64,000 nucleotides of DNA from Candidatus Neomarinimicrobiota bacterium (GCA_017656425.1 JACDNV010000003.1:100212-164211), one strand, 5' to 3'; positions 17,768-26,682 are shown, numbered from the stretch's first letter. Made by a program: numbers and translations. The notes: generated by a model not told the origin, from the letters alone.

Positions 17768-18541
17768 TTACCCCAAAACAAATTCCTTTACAACATCATA
17801 TGTCATTGGGACTTCGCAAACACTCTTTATTTTCTCTATGCACACATCAACAATCCTTGGTTTCATATCCGTAGAAACCATTTCAAGATTTACAGCTTTA
17901 CCTGCAAGTCTAGCAATCTCGACAGGGGAAATTAATCCATCACCACAGACATTATAGATTTCATTCACAAACCCTTTCTCAAATATTTCCCACACTATTC
18001 TCGCAACAGAATCAGTATCTATATACTGATAACGAGACTCAGGATGAATCCTTATGGGTCTATCGTTCAAAATATCATACACAGGATTCTTCTTTAATCC
18101 CGGGCCAACCATCCCTGCAAGCCTGAAAATAAGCCACTTTTTCGAGTAATGCTGAATAAACTGCTCCTCAACATACTTATGAAACCCATAGTTCGAATTC
18201 CTGGACACATCAATATGATGCTCTTCCGTTGTTTTCTCAGGGTCATCCAGCTCTTCATAAACATCCACGCTTGATATATGTATCTGCAAACCAGCTCTGT
18301 AATCAAGTATAGCCTTCATTCTGTTCAGAACAGACATCTCAAAATCCTCCAGAGGGTTCTCATCAGCAATATACTTCCTTGAGTTACTCGCGGCATAAAC
18401 TACAATATCATAATACCCTTTATATTTCTCATAGTTATCCCGGGTTATTTCAAACAGATCGTATCCTTCTTTCCCCCTTAGCAACCTCGTGAAAGCAGAA
18501 CCAACAAATCCTTTAGCACCTATAACAGCAACTTTCATCAT
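17768..18541 (-). CDS. NAD(P)-dependent SDR, probable nucleotide-sugar reductase/epimerase
   Basis: A protein of about 257 residues. VAVIGAKGFVGSAFTRLL near the start is the GxxGxxG cofactor motif, IVVYAASNSRKY corresponds to the NAA strand, IHISSVDVYE holds the catalytic serine, and NSNYGFHKYVEEQF near residue 120 the Tyr-x3-Lys pair. The length fits a compact extended SDR. It probably finishes or modifies a deoxy- or epimerised GDP-sugar with its neighbours. ATG codons stand at 18541 and 18538, with GGAAAA just upstream; a much earlier GTG would overlap the preceding gene and is less likely. The exact reaction is unassigned. Confidence 0.78.
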   Translation of the reverse strand: MMKVAVIGAKGFVGSAFTRLLRGKEGYDLFEITRDNYEKYKGYYDIVVYAASNSRKYIADENPLEDFEMSVLNRMKAILDYRAGLQIHISSVDVYEELDDPEKTTEEHHIDVSRNSNYGFHKYVEEQFIQHYSKKWLIFRLAGMVGPGLKKNPVYDILNDRPIRIHPESRYQYIDTDSVARIVWEIFEKGFVNEIYNVCGDGLISPVEIARLAGKAVNLEMVSTDMKPRIVDVCIEKIKSVCEVPMTYDVVKEFVLG

Positions 18542-18552
18542 TTTTCCAACAG

Positions 18553-19488
18553 CTAATCCAAATTCTCCAGATACCACTGATAAGTTTTCTTGAGCCCCTC
18601 CTTAAGTGATACAAAATCAAATTCTCCAAGTTTTGCTTTCATTTTTTTCACATCAAAAATCTTAATCATCTGCCCATCTGGCTTTGACCGGTCCCACACT
18701 ATCTCCCCGTCAAAACCCACGACTTCAGCTACAAGATTAACCAGTTCAGCAATTGAAATCCCTTCCCCTGACGACACATTTATAATATCAGGCTCATTGT
18801 ATATTTCCGCAGCGCGTACAATAACTTTACACGCATCCTCAATATAAATAAAATCACGTATTGGCTTTCCTGTCCCCCAAACAGTCACTTTCTTTTTCCC
18901 ATTCACTTTAGCTTCATGGAATTTTCTTATTAGTGCAGGAATAACATGCGAGCTCTCGAGCTCGAAATTATCATAAGGTCCATACAAGTTCCCAGGCACA
19001 AGTACAATTGCATTAAATCCATACTGCTTTCTGTAAGCCTGAGCCTGCACTACAGACATGGCTTTTGCCAGCGAATACGGAGCACTCTCAGGTTGAGGAT
19101 ATCCATTGAATAGCTCATCCTCTGAAATTGGGCTCGGGGCATTCGCAGGATAACTACAACCTCCAATCAAAGTAATGAGCTTCTCAACACCGGATAGATA
19201 AGCTTCATGTATAACCATGGTATTTAACAAAATATTATTATAAAAGAACTCCGCGGGGCTCTCTTTATTTGCAAGAATACCACCAACCATGCCAGCAAGA
19301 TGAAAAACAACTTCAGGCTTTAACTCCCTGAACATCCTCCTAACCTCTTCCTGCACCATCAGGTCGTAATCCTTCCTAGTAGGTGTCAATAAATCCTGTC
19401 CTCTATTGAACAATTCCCTAACAAGATTCTTGCCGACAAAACCGGTTGCCCCCGTTATTAAAATTTTTTTACCCCCTAAATAGTTCAT
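18553..19488 (-). CDS. GDP-L-fucose-synthase-like SDR (4-keto reductase/epimerase)
   Basis: A 311-residue SDR with the GDP-fucose synthase family pattern: ILITGATGFVGKNLVREL at the start, FHLAGMVGGILANKESPAEF near residues 62-81, GGCSYPANAPSPISEDELF near 109-127, and SAPYSLAKAMSVVQAQAYRK with the catalytic Tyr and Lys. NLYGPYDNFELESSHVIPAL is also typical. Canonical members convert GDP-4-keto-6-deoxymannose to GDP-fucose; relatives in Campylobacter reduce GDP-4-keto-heptose derivatives. No GDP-mannose 4,6-dehydratase is obvious in the window, and HddA/HddC-like genes are close, so the heptose reading is attractive. The ATG at 19486-19488 has AAGGGG seven bases upstream. Confidence 0.84.
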   Translation of the reverse strand: MNYLGGKKILITGATGFVGKNLVRELFNRGQDLLTPTRKDYDLMVQEEVRRMFRELKPEVVFHLAGMVGGILANKESPAEFFYNNILLNTMVIHEAYLSGVEKLITLIGGCSYPANAPSPISEDELFNGYPQPESAPYSLAKAMSVVQAQAYRKQYGFNAIVLVPGNLYGPYDNFELESSHVIPALIRKFHEAKVNGKKKVTVWGTGKPIRDFIYIEDACKVIVRAAEIYNEPDIINVSSGEGISIAELVNLVAEVVGFDGEIVWDRSKPDGQMIKIFDVKKMKAKLGEFDFVSLKEGLKKTYQWYLENLD

Positions 19489-19492
19489 CACT

Positions 19493-20455
19493 CTACCCCT
19501 TTTTAAGCTTTGCTACTATATGAAACCCCATTTCGGGGTTCTCAATAGCTGACCAGTCACTGACTCTTCTCCTATTTCCAGAACCACGAGGAAAATCCTC
19601 TACTTCAAAAAGACCATCCACAAGCTCAAAACCACTGCTCTTGAAAAATTTCTCCCACCACTCCCTATCCTTCACATTAACATGATAAACCGCACCCAGC
19701 TCCTTGTCCTCATCCCGAAACACAGCTATGGAAGCAGTCAACAAACCATCCTTCTTTAAATGATTTTTTATATTTGTCATCAACTGTGGCAGAAATTCCT
19801 CAGGTATGTGCTCAAACACCTCCCAGAACCCTATAACATCAAATCTATAAATCTGCCCCGTTTTTGCATCCGTTATTTTAAATTCTTTGGTTATATCACA
19901 ATTAAATAAATAATCATCAATTACACTCCATTCTCCACTTAGATTTTTTGACGGATAATCACTTCCTTCAAGTCCTACCGCAAAGTGATCTCTGGCCAAA
20001 AAATCAAAAACCAAGCCCCCTCCAGCACATCCCAAATCAAGATAACTTATTTTCCTACCAAAAATTTCTTCACATTTTTTAACAAATCTTAGACAATGAG
20101 TATTATCATTTTTAGCCCCACGCGGATATTTATAATCATCACTATAAAATGCAAATGGATATTCAGTAATCAAATGAACTCTATTCTGAGGTAATATATT
20201 ATTAGTTTTATTTATAAGTTTAATATATAGATTAAATTTTTCATTTAACAATACATGATAAGCATTTATTTCATCCAATTCAGCATGAATCCGTCCTAAC
20301 TGATCATCCAATTTACCATTAATCTGTCTTAACTTTTCATCCAATCTATTACTAATTTGTTCCAATTGTTTTTCAATATTATCTATTTTATTCTCAATGC
20401 TATTCAAATGAAAAATGCCTCTTAAAAAGTGTGCAATCTTTGTAAATATCTTCAT
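19493..20455 (-). CDS. SAM methyltransferase with N-terminal coiled coil
   Basis: A 320-residue protein. Residues 15-70 form a heptad-patterned coiled coil with a repeated NRLDEKLRQINGKLDDQLG element; then a class I methyltransferase follows with ISYLDLGCAGGGLVFDFL near residues 138-155 and FDVIGFWEVFEHIPEEFL near 205-222. The downstream LKKDGLLTASIAVF is the usual post-motif segment. The coiled coil may drive oligomerisation or measure distance, as in some chain-terminating O-antigen enzymes, but that is only an analogy. The ATG at 20453-20455 has AAGGGAG upstream. It ends with a four-base gap before the fcl-like start. Confidence 0.84.
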   Translation of the reverse strand: MKIFTKIAHFLRGIFHLNSIENKIDNIEKQLEQISNRLDEKLRQINGKLDDQLGRIHAELDEINAYHVLLNEKFNLYIKLINKTNNILPQNRVHLITEYPFAFYSDDYKYPRGAKNDNTHCLRFVKKCEEIFGRKISYLDLGCAGGGLVFDFLARDHFAVGLEGSDYPSKNLSGEWSVIDDYLFNCDITKEFKITDAKTGQIYRFDVIGFWEVFEHIPEEFLPQLMTNIKNHLKKDGLLTASIAVFRDEDKELGAVYHVNVKDREWWEKFFKSSGFELVDGLFEVEDFPRGSGNRRRVSDWSAIENPEMGFHIVAKLKKG

Positions 20456-20473
20456 TCCATCTCCCTTATTCTG

Positions 20474-21433
20474 TTAAAAATAATCACATAATGCATTTTT
20501 TAATTTACTGCAAAATTCTCCAAAATTAATATCTTTTCCCACCACCCTCTTCCCAAAAGTCCTCGCCAGTTCATACACACCAGAATGACTTCCATCTACA
20601 TAAGGTAGGGCAATAATACTCGCTCTCCTAACGGAATTTACCAGCTCCTCATCCGATAGATACTTATTCTCAAAAACAAGTTGATCTGGATTTATTTTTT
20701 TTAATTCCTTTTTAAAATAGGGTTTTCCCGATCCCTTTATAACAAGCTTCCAATCTGAGAATTCGTTCTGAATTTCTGCAAAAGCTCTTATTAAATACTC
20801 TACTCCTTTATACTTCACAAACCTTCCGATGAAAAGAATTTCCCTTTCAGGTTTTATCTCTCTATCACCAATTTCTTTTAAGAAATCAAAAGTCCCATGG
20901 TTTGAGATTTTATATTTCTTCTGCTCATGCAAAGGGATACCCTGCGGTATTAGATGCTCATCATGAACAACTACATAATCACAATGATAAGAAAAAAGCC
21001 TTTGCATTATATGAAGAAAAACATTTTTCTCACCAAGATGTCCAAATGGATCGTGATATATAAAAATTTTATTTTTAGTATTCAATAAGCTCATAACAAA
21101 AGGATGAAAAAAAATTATTATTAGAAAATCATAACTTTTTGATGAAACTAGTTTTAAAACTTTAAAATAATAGAAAATATTCAAAAGTCTTATGTAGTCC
21201 ATAATCCTCTGATATCTAAATGGTACTTCTAAATCTGCCAATATAATCTCTACAGATTTGTCTATATATCTTTTATCGCAATTTCTGGAAAGAATTAAAG
21301 TGACTTCATTTCTCATAGCCAACTTATTTGCCAGCTGTTTTGTATAATGCATTGGAGAACCAGGCCAGAGATTGATCAAAAGCAGAGTCCTATTTTCAAT
21401 ATTTCCAAAAAAGTTATGAACTATATTTTTCAT
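20474..21433 (-). CDS. GT4-type glycosyltransferase
   Basis: A 319-residue GT-B protein. LLINLWPGSPMHYTKQLANKL near the N-terminus is the acceptor-side nucleotide fold; ILFIGRFVKYKGVEYLIRAF near residues 195-215 starts the donor-binding half, followed by WKLVIKGSGKPYFKKEL and IALPYVDGSHSGVYELARTF, replacing the usual EX7E region with a shorter, slightly degenerate version. The ATG at 21431-21433 is preferred to a TTG at 21472 that would overlap the preceding gene by 59 bases; the overlap here is 20 bases, and no strong Shine-Dalgarno is visible. Donor and acceptor are unknown. Confidence 0.78.
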   Translation of the reverse strand: MKNIVHNFFGNIENRTLLLINLWPGSPMHYTKQLANKLAMRNEVTLILSRNCDKRYIDKSVEIILADLEVPFRYQRIMDYIRLLNIFYYFKVLKLVSSKSYDFLIIIFFHPFVMSLLNTKNKIFIYHDPFGHLGEKNVFLHIMQRLFSYHCDYVVVHDEHLIPQGIPLHEQKKYKISNHGTFDFLKEIGDREIKPEREILFIGRFVKYKGVEYLIRAFAEIQNEFSDWKLVIKGSGKPYFKKELKKINPDQLVFENKYLSDEELVNSVRRASIIALPYVDGSHSGVYELARTFGKRVVGKDINFGEFCSKLKNALCDYF

Positions 21434-22538
21434 AAATTTCACTATACTGCTCAGCAATCTTTTCCCAATCAAACTTCATCGCTCTTTTCATACTTTCCTT
21501 CTGCATTTTTCTAAGTTTTAATTTATCATTCATCAATATACCTAATTTATTTATTAAATCCTGTTTATCTCCCAGCTCAAACAGAAATCCATTTACTCCA
21601 TCTTCTACAATCTGCCTATTCCCACCATTATTACTCGCAACAATTGCAAGACCGTTTGCCATTGCCTCCAATCCAGCAACGGGTATACCTTCATTTATCG
21701 ATGCAATGCAAAAAATATCAGACATACAATAAAATTTAGATAGCTCATCTCTACTCATCCATGGCAGCAAATGTACTCTATCGTTCATATGATTTAACCT
21801 TATCAATTTCTCTAATTCACCCCTTTCGGGACCATCTCCTATCAAAAATAATTCCCAATTACTTTCTTTTAAATCTTTCAATGCGCTAATTAGAAACCCT
21901 AAATTTTTCTGCTTACTATATCTGCCAACATATAAAATTCTAAAGTACGTATCTTTTCGGTTTTCACATTTTTTATAGACTATATCAATTCCATTAGGTA
22001 TGACTTCAACCTTCCCAGGTTTATAAATCCTTCTGACCTTATTTGCCAACTCATCATTCAAGGCAATGATAGCATCTGCACTTCTCCAGACCTTTTTAAA
22101 AAACCAATTGAACAGCCTAAAGTAAACAGTGGCTTCCGGTGAAAATCCAGGAATATCTCCACCGTGTGAAGTGATTATGTACGGTATGGAGTATCTTCTT
22201 TTAATATAATATGCAACTATACCAGAGGGAATAGCAAAATGAGCATGAATAAGGTTTGGTTTTTCCATATTAACAAGAGTATTAATTATGAATAACGCTG
22301 AAATGATAAACGAAATTTTTTCTAACGTACTGGAATACCCAATGTTACTTCTTAAAGTTTTTAGACGTAAAATCTTTATTCCTCTATTAATAGACATACC
22401 AGATAAATTTTTATATCCTGACGTTAACACTGTTATTTTAAAACCTTTTTTGACCAATTTTTCAGCTAACCTTTCTGTAACCTTTCCCGCTCCCCCACCA
22501 ATCGGTGGAAACTCATAATTAATAACTAATACTTTCAT
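21414..22538 (-). CDS. GT4 family glycosyltransferase
   Basis: A 374-residue GT-B enzyme. FPPIGGGAGKVTERLAEKL near residues 11-29 is the typical N-terminal loop, IITSHGGDIPGF marks the acceptor-side catalytic region, FRILYVGRYSKQKNLGFLI near 193-211 opens the donor domain, and FCIASINEGIPVAGLEAMA with the E-x7-E pair sits near 273-291. These are all features of GT4 retaining transferases such as WcaL or PimB. Its ATG overlaps the asparagine synthetase stop as ATGA, so translation is likely coupled. Sugar specificity cannot be inferred. Confidence 0.88.
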   Translation of the reverse strand: MKVLVINYEFPPIGGGAGKVTERLAEKLVKKGFKITVLTSGYKNLSGMSINRGIKILRLKTLRSNIGYSSTLEKISFIISALFIINTLVNMEKPNLIHAHFAIPSGIVAYYIKRRYSIPYIITSHGGDIPGFSPEATVYFRLFNWFFKKVWRSADAIIALNDELANKVRRIYKPGKVEVIPNGIDIVYKKCENRKDTYFRILYVGRYSKQKNLGFLISALKDLKESNWELFLIGDGPERGELEKLIRLNHMNDRVHLLPWMSRDELSKFYCMSDIFCIASINEGIPVAGLEAMANGLAIVASNNGGNRQIVEDGVNGFLFELGDKQDLINKLGILMNDKLKLRKMQKESMKRAMKFDWEKIAEQYSEIYEKYSS

Positions 22539-24439
22539 AAAATTTGTTCAGCAAAAAAATTTTTCCTTATAATTTCTCCGAGTATCAACAAACTCCACAT
22601 TTCTTTTCTATAATCACATTTACCATTAGTATGCTCTAATATTATTCTGTTTATATAATCCATATTCAAAATATCACCCATGGTATTTTTATAAATATCT
22701 ATTATTTTTTCTAATCTGTCTTTCAATTCCCTTCTAACCCATCCTGCCACTGGTATTCCGAAACCCTTCTTTGCTCTATTAATAACAAATTCAGGTAATA
22801 CCCCCTTCATTGTCTCTTTTAATATGTATTTAGTTTTTATCCCCTTCAATTTATAATCCGATGGCAATTTTGCCAGGAATTCTACTAAATCCTTATCAAG
22901 AAAAGGACATCTTACCTCTAATGAATTAAACATACTCGCCTGATCAATCTTGTATAAAATATCGTCAACAAGATATGTTTTCATATATGAATTAATCACT
23001 CTATCAACAAGATCAATGCAATTGCTATTCAAACTCAATATATCATCATATAGGAATTTTAAATCCCTATAACCGTCTTTTATTGGTATATTTTTATAAT
23101 TAAAAGAGCCTAGCCATACCTGGTTTCTTAAAGGATAATTTCTACCTATCTCAGCTGAAAAACCCTCAAAAAAACGTCGCAATCGAAATCCAAAACTCAT
23201 ATTATTTTCACTAACTGGAAAAATTTTCCCTACAGTTCTAAATACTCCAATAAATAAGTGCGGTAAAAAATCCACCAATTGCGAAAGTTTTAAAGCTATA
23301 AAAGTATCATAACCTGAAAAAAACTCATCACCCCCATCTCCGCTTAAAGCAACCGTTATATGCTCACTCGCAAATCTAGACAATAGATAAGTCGGAAATA
23401 TTGAATAGTCAGCGAATGGCTCATCAAGCATATCTATCACTTTATCAAATAGATCAATTAAATCCTCTATTTCTAAAATTTTTAAATTAAAGTTTACTCC
23501 AAAGTACTCTGCTACTTTTTTTGCATAAAATGATTCATCATAAGATTTTTCTCTAAAGCCGATGGAAAAAGCATCAACATTTTTTGCTCCCTTTATTTCG
23601 ACAATAGCCCATAATACCGTGCTGGAATCTATTCCGCCGGATAAAAACACACCAAGCGGTACATCACTTATAAGTCTCTTTTCGACCGCATTTAAGATTA
23701 GTCCTTTTAACTTTCTTTTAGCCTCGTAAATTGGAATATCAATTTTTGGTGTAAAACTCAAGCACCAATATCTTCTTTGTTTAATCTTAAAACCTTCATT
23801 TGATATATCAATTTCCAGGAAACTTCCTGGATTGATCTTAAAAATTCTTTTGTAAATTGTTCTCTCTCCAGGTATATAATCATAAACAAAATATTTTGCA
23901 ATAGATGTAATATCATATTCAAATAACAATTCTGGATGCTTTTTTAAAGCCTTTATCTCACTGGCAAATGCGAAAATATCACCCTGTGTCGTATAATATA
24001 GAGGCTTTTTCCCGAACCTATCTCTTGCCAGGATTAATTTTCTTCTATTTTTATCATAAATACCGATGGCATACATCCCATCAAGCTTGCCAAATACATC
24101 TGTACCACACTCCTCATATGAATGAACTATTACCTCAGCATCTCCTCTCGAGTTAAATATATGTCCCTTTGCTTCTAATTTCTTTCTTAATTCTCTGAAA
24201 TTGTAAATTTCACCATTAAAAATAACCCATATGCTTTTATCTTCATTACATATCGGCTGGTTAGATGCAGTGGATAAATCTATAATGGATAAGCGTCTAT
24301 GACCAAGAGCAACCTTATCATCCAGATACACACCTTTAGCATCAGGGCCACGATGAATTAATGTATCCACCATAGTCTGTATTAAGTCTTTTTCGGGATT
24401 TCTATTATTTTTATAGAAAAATCCAACAATCCCACACAT
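22535..24439 (-). CDS. asnB: glutamine-hydrolysing asparagine synthetase
   Basis: A 634-residue protein of normal AsnB length. It begins MCGIVGFFY, with Cys2 as the glutaminase nucleophile; HRGPDAKGVYLDD and LGHRRLSIIDL follow, then the synthetase PP-loop LSGGIDSS near residues 264-271 and ALSGDGGDEFFSGYD near 363-377. It hydrolyses glutamine and amidates aspartate with ATP. Copies inside glycan loci often amidate uronic acids or supply amide groups to sugars, and that role is plausible here since the gene is coupled to glycosyltransferases on both sides. I cannot separate it from a housekeeping AsnB by sequence alone. Confidence 0.9.
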   Translation of the reverse strand: MCGIVGFFYKNNRNPEKDLIQTMVDTLIHRGPDAKGVYLDDKVALGHRRLSIIDLSTASNQPICNEDKSIWVIFNGEIYNFRELRKKLEAKGHIFNSRGDAEVIVHSYEECGTDVFGKLDGMYAIGIYDKNRRKLILARDRFGKKPLYYTTQGDIFAFASEIKALKKHPELLFEYDITSIAKYFVYDYIPGERTIYKRIFKINPGSFLEIDISNEGFKIKQRRYWCLSFTPKIDIPIYEAKRKLKGLILNAVEKRLISDVPLGVFLSGGIDSSTVLWAIVEIKGAKNVDAFSIGFREKSYDESFYAKKVAEYFGVNFNLKILEIEDLIDLFDKVIDMLDEPFADYSIFPTYLLSRFASEHITVALSGDGGDEFFSGYDTFIALKLSQLVDFLPHLFIGVFRTVGKIFPVSENNMSFGFRLRRFFEGFSAEIGRNYPLRNQVWLGSFNYKNIPIKDGYRDLKFLYDDILSLNSNCIDLVDRVINSYMKTYLVDDILYKIDQASMFNSLEVRCPFLDKDLVEFLAKLPSDYKLKGIKTKYILKETMKGVLPEFVINRAKKGFGIPVAGWVRRELKDRLEKIIDIYKNTMGDILNMDYINRIILEHTNGKCDYRKEMWSLLILGEIIRKNFFAEQIL

Positions 24440-24442
24440 ACT

Positions 24443-26383
24443 TTATTTTTTGCCATATGTTATGACATTTTCAACAACATAGTCTGCTTTATCCTGTGCT
24501 TCCAAAAAACCTCTCATAACGATTTCTCCGATTAATCCGACAATTATAAACTGCATTCCTCCTAGTATCGAGAACATTATCATCATAAGAAATGTTTGAA
24601 AATCTACCCCCCATTCAAAAATAAATTTTGAAATAAAAAGCAATATTGAAAATACAGTCGAAATAAACCATACTGCAAAAGCTATTTTACCGAAAAACTG
24701 TAATGGTCTTGACCTGAATCCAGTGTAAAATCTGAGAGTTATCAGATCAAGTAAAACAGTCCCAACTCTGTTCAAACCATATTTAGTCTGCCCAAATTGT
24801 CGCGGATGATGTTTTACGGGTATTTCTGCTATCTTTATCCCGAGCCACGCGGCATATGCGGGTATAAATCTGTGCATTTCACCATAAAGTTTTAAATTCT
24901 TGAGTATACCTTTCTTGTACGCCTTTAATGAGCACCCAAAGTCATGTATTTTTACTTTCGTCCCCTCAATGAGCTTATTTATTATTCTATTTGCTATCCA
25001 GGAAGGAATTTTTCTTGTAATAGCATTATCTTTCCTGTCTTTTCTCCATCCACTTACAAGATCATAGCCCTCGCTTAACTTTTCTAGAAGCTTTGGAATA
25101 TCCTCAGGATCATTCTGCAGGTCAGCGTCCATTGTAATTATTACATCACCTGTTGCATATTTAAAGCCTGCAGCAAAAGCTGCAGTTTGCCCATAATTTT
25201 TTCTGAATTTAATAATTGCAACACTGCTATCTTTTTGAGCTATCTCATCCATTATCTTTAAAGAATTGTCTGTACTGCCATCATCAATAAAAATGATTTC
25301 ATAATTCTTGCCCAACCCGCCAAGAACATTTTTCAGCTTATTGTATAATAACAAAAGAGAACCCTCTTCATTTAAAACAGGAATTACCACAGATATTTCT
25401 ATTTTTCTATCTTTCTTCTTATCAGCATAATCTAGAGACTCAACGATTTTAATTGGGCTTATCTTGGCAGGGATTATTTTTACATCTTTTTTCTGAACAT
25501 CCTTTAAAATAGGAACAAATTCCTTCCATACGTCAATGGCTTGAGTAATCTTACCCTCAATTGCATAGGTCAATGCCATCATTGTCTGGATGTTTTCATT
25601 ATACGGATCCAGCCTGGAACATTTATGAAATATTTCCCGCGCCTTAATAACTTCACCCTTATTTAAATAGCAATATCCCTTGTGATACAACACCTTAATA
25701 TTGTTTTTATACTTTGAAAGTATTTTATCATATTCAGCTATTGCTTCATCATAGTTACCAAGTAGTTCATAGGCAATACCTTTGTTAAAAATTACATCAT
25801 CATTTGATAAACCATTTTTTGAATATTTATTTATCAAATAAATTGCTTCCTCATATCTATCCGTCTCAATATATAAAGCGGATAAATTCACAACAGCATG
25901 AGTAAAATTCGGATTTATATTTAAAGCTTCTATAAAACTCTCCTCTGCCTGCTTACTATCACCAAGTTGATTATATACAATGCCAAGATCATTGTATACC
26001 TCAGCTTTTTTTAGTCCTCTATTTATGGATTTTCTAATATATTCAGCTGATTTATCAAAAGCTCCTTTCAGAAAATATACTCTACCAATCCCATACAGGC
26101 TCTGCGGATTCTCAGGGTCTAATTGAATAGCTCTTGAAAAATAATTAAAGGATTCTCTCGGTTGAGCAATCTCAAGGTGTATTTCACCAAGAAGGAGATT
26201 CAAATGTACGTCATCCCCTTTTAATCGATATAAAGGTTCGAGAATCTCAAGCGCCGATTCAAAATCCTTTTTTTTCAGGAAATATTCCGCCTTATTCAGA
26301 ATTTCTATGTCAGATCCATTTGTTTTCACTGCATTTTTCAATCCTTTGCCATTCTTAAAAAAATAATTCAAAACCCCCTCCAT
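24443..26383 (-). CDS. TPR-GT2 (DPM1/ArnC-like) fusion with C-terminal membrane anchor
   Basis: A 646-residue protein. Residues 30-300 hold about seven TPRs; a GT2 domain starts near residue 328 with EISVVIPVLNEEGSLLLLY, then FIDDGSTDNSLKIMDE, NYGQTAAFAAGFKYATGD and VIITMDADLQNDPED near 415 (the DxD site). Residues 565-630 contain two hydrophobic helices, as in ArnC and polyprenyl-phosphate sugar transferases. It probably makes a lipid-linked sugar or acts at the membrane. It is the first island gene after csrA. Its Shine-Dalgarno AGGAGG (26391-26396) lies in the 3' arm of a ten-pair hairpin, which suggests translational control. The TPR plus DPM1-like fusion is uncommon but not unique. Confidence 0.85.
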   Translation of the reverse strand: MEGVLNYFFKNGKGLKNAVKTNGSDIEILNKAEYFLKKKDFESALEILEPLYRLKGDDVHLNLLLGEIHLEIAQPRESFNYFSRAIQLDPENPQSLYGIGRVYFLKGAFDKSAEYIRKSINRGLKKAEVYNDLGIVYNQLGDSKQAEESFIEALNINPNFTHAVVNLSALYIETDRYEEAIYLINKYSKNGLSNDDVIFNKGIAYELLGNYDEAIAEYDKILSKYKNNIKVLYHKGYCYLNKGEVIKAREIFHKCSRLDPYNENIQTMMALTYAIEGKITQAIDVWKEFVPILKDVQKKDVKIIPAKISPIKIVESLDYADKKKDRKIEISVVIPVLNEEGSLLLLYNKLKNVLGGLGKNYEIIFIDDGSTDNSLKIMDEIAQKDSSVAIIKFRKNYGQTAAFAAGFKYATGDVIITMDADLQNDPEDIPKLLEKLSEGYDLVSGWRKDRKDNAITRKIPSWIANRIINKLIEGTKVKIHDFGCSLKAYKKGILKNLKLYGEMHRFIPAYAAWLGIKIAEIPVKHHPRQFGQTKYGLNRVGTVLLDLITLRFYTGFRSRPLQFFGKIAFAVWFISTVFSILLFISKFIFEWGVDFQTFLMMIMFSILGGMQFIIVGLIGEIVMRGFLEAQDKADYVVENVITYGKK

Positions 26384-26390
26384 AGCTTCG

Positions 26391-26417
26391 CCTCCTCAGT
26401 CCCATTTACTGAAGAGG
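26391..26417 (-). promoter_or_regulatory. hairpin occluding the ribosome binding site of the TPR-GT2 gene
   Basis: On the minus strand, CCTCTTCAGT (26417-26408) pairs with ACTGAGGAGG (26400-26391): ten pairs, one of them G-U, around the loop AAATGGG. The 3' arm contains the AGGAGG seven bases before the ATG at 26383. No U-tract follows, so it does not look like a terminator for csrA. It should lower translation unless melted or bound. GGA elements in the loop edge and arm resemble CsrA contact sites; binding is not shown. Confidence 0.65.
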
Positions 26418-26445
26418 TAATAAGTCACAATTTTTAAGTAAATAA

Positions 26446-26682
26446 TTACTTACCGTTATCGGAAAGCATATCGCTGATTTCCATATTATCCAGACTTACG
26501 GTAATTATGCTTGATCTATTCTCCCGTAATATCCTCTGATAAACTTCTTCTCTATAAATAGGGATTTCACGCGGAGCTTCTATTCCAATTTTTACATAAT
26601 TTCCACTAACTTCTATAATTTTTATTTTTATGTTATTTCCGATTCGGATAACTTCATCACACTTCCTTGTAAGAACCAGCAT
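26446..26682 (-). CDS. csrA: carbon storage regulator CsrA
   Basis: A 78-residue RNA-binding regulator with the family sequence from the start: [15 protein letters not shown], a middle beta segment [17 protein letters not shown], and [13 protein letters not shown] containing the residues that contact GGA motifs. It is longer than the E. coli protein because of a C-terminal tail, as in many CsrA proteins of flagellated FliW-containing bacteria. CsrA represses translation by covering ribosome binding sites, and FliW antagonises it. Here it lies 36 bases downstream of fliW, with a strong GGGAGGGAGAG before its ATG, in the flgF-to-csrA operon. It probably links hook completion to flagellin expression. 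Confidence 0.95.
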   Translation of the reverse strand: MLVLTRKCDEVIRIGNNIKIKIIEVSGNYVKIGIEAPREIPIYREEVYQRILRENRSSIITVSLDNMEISDMLSDNGK

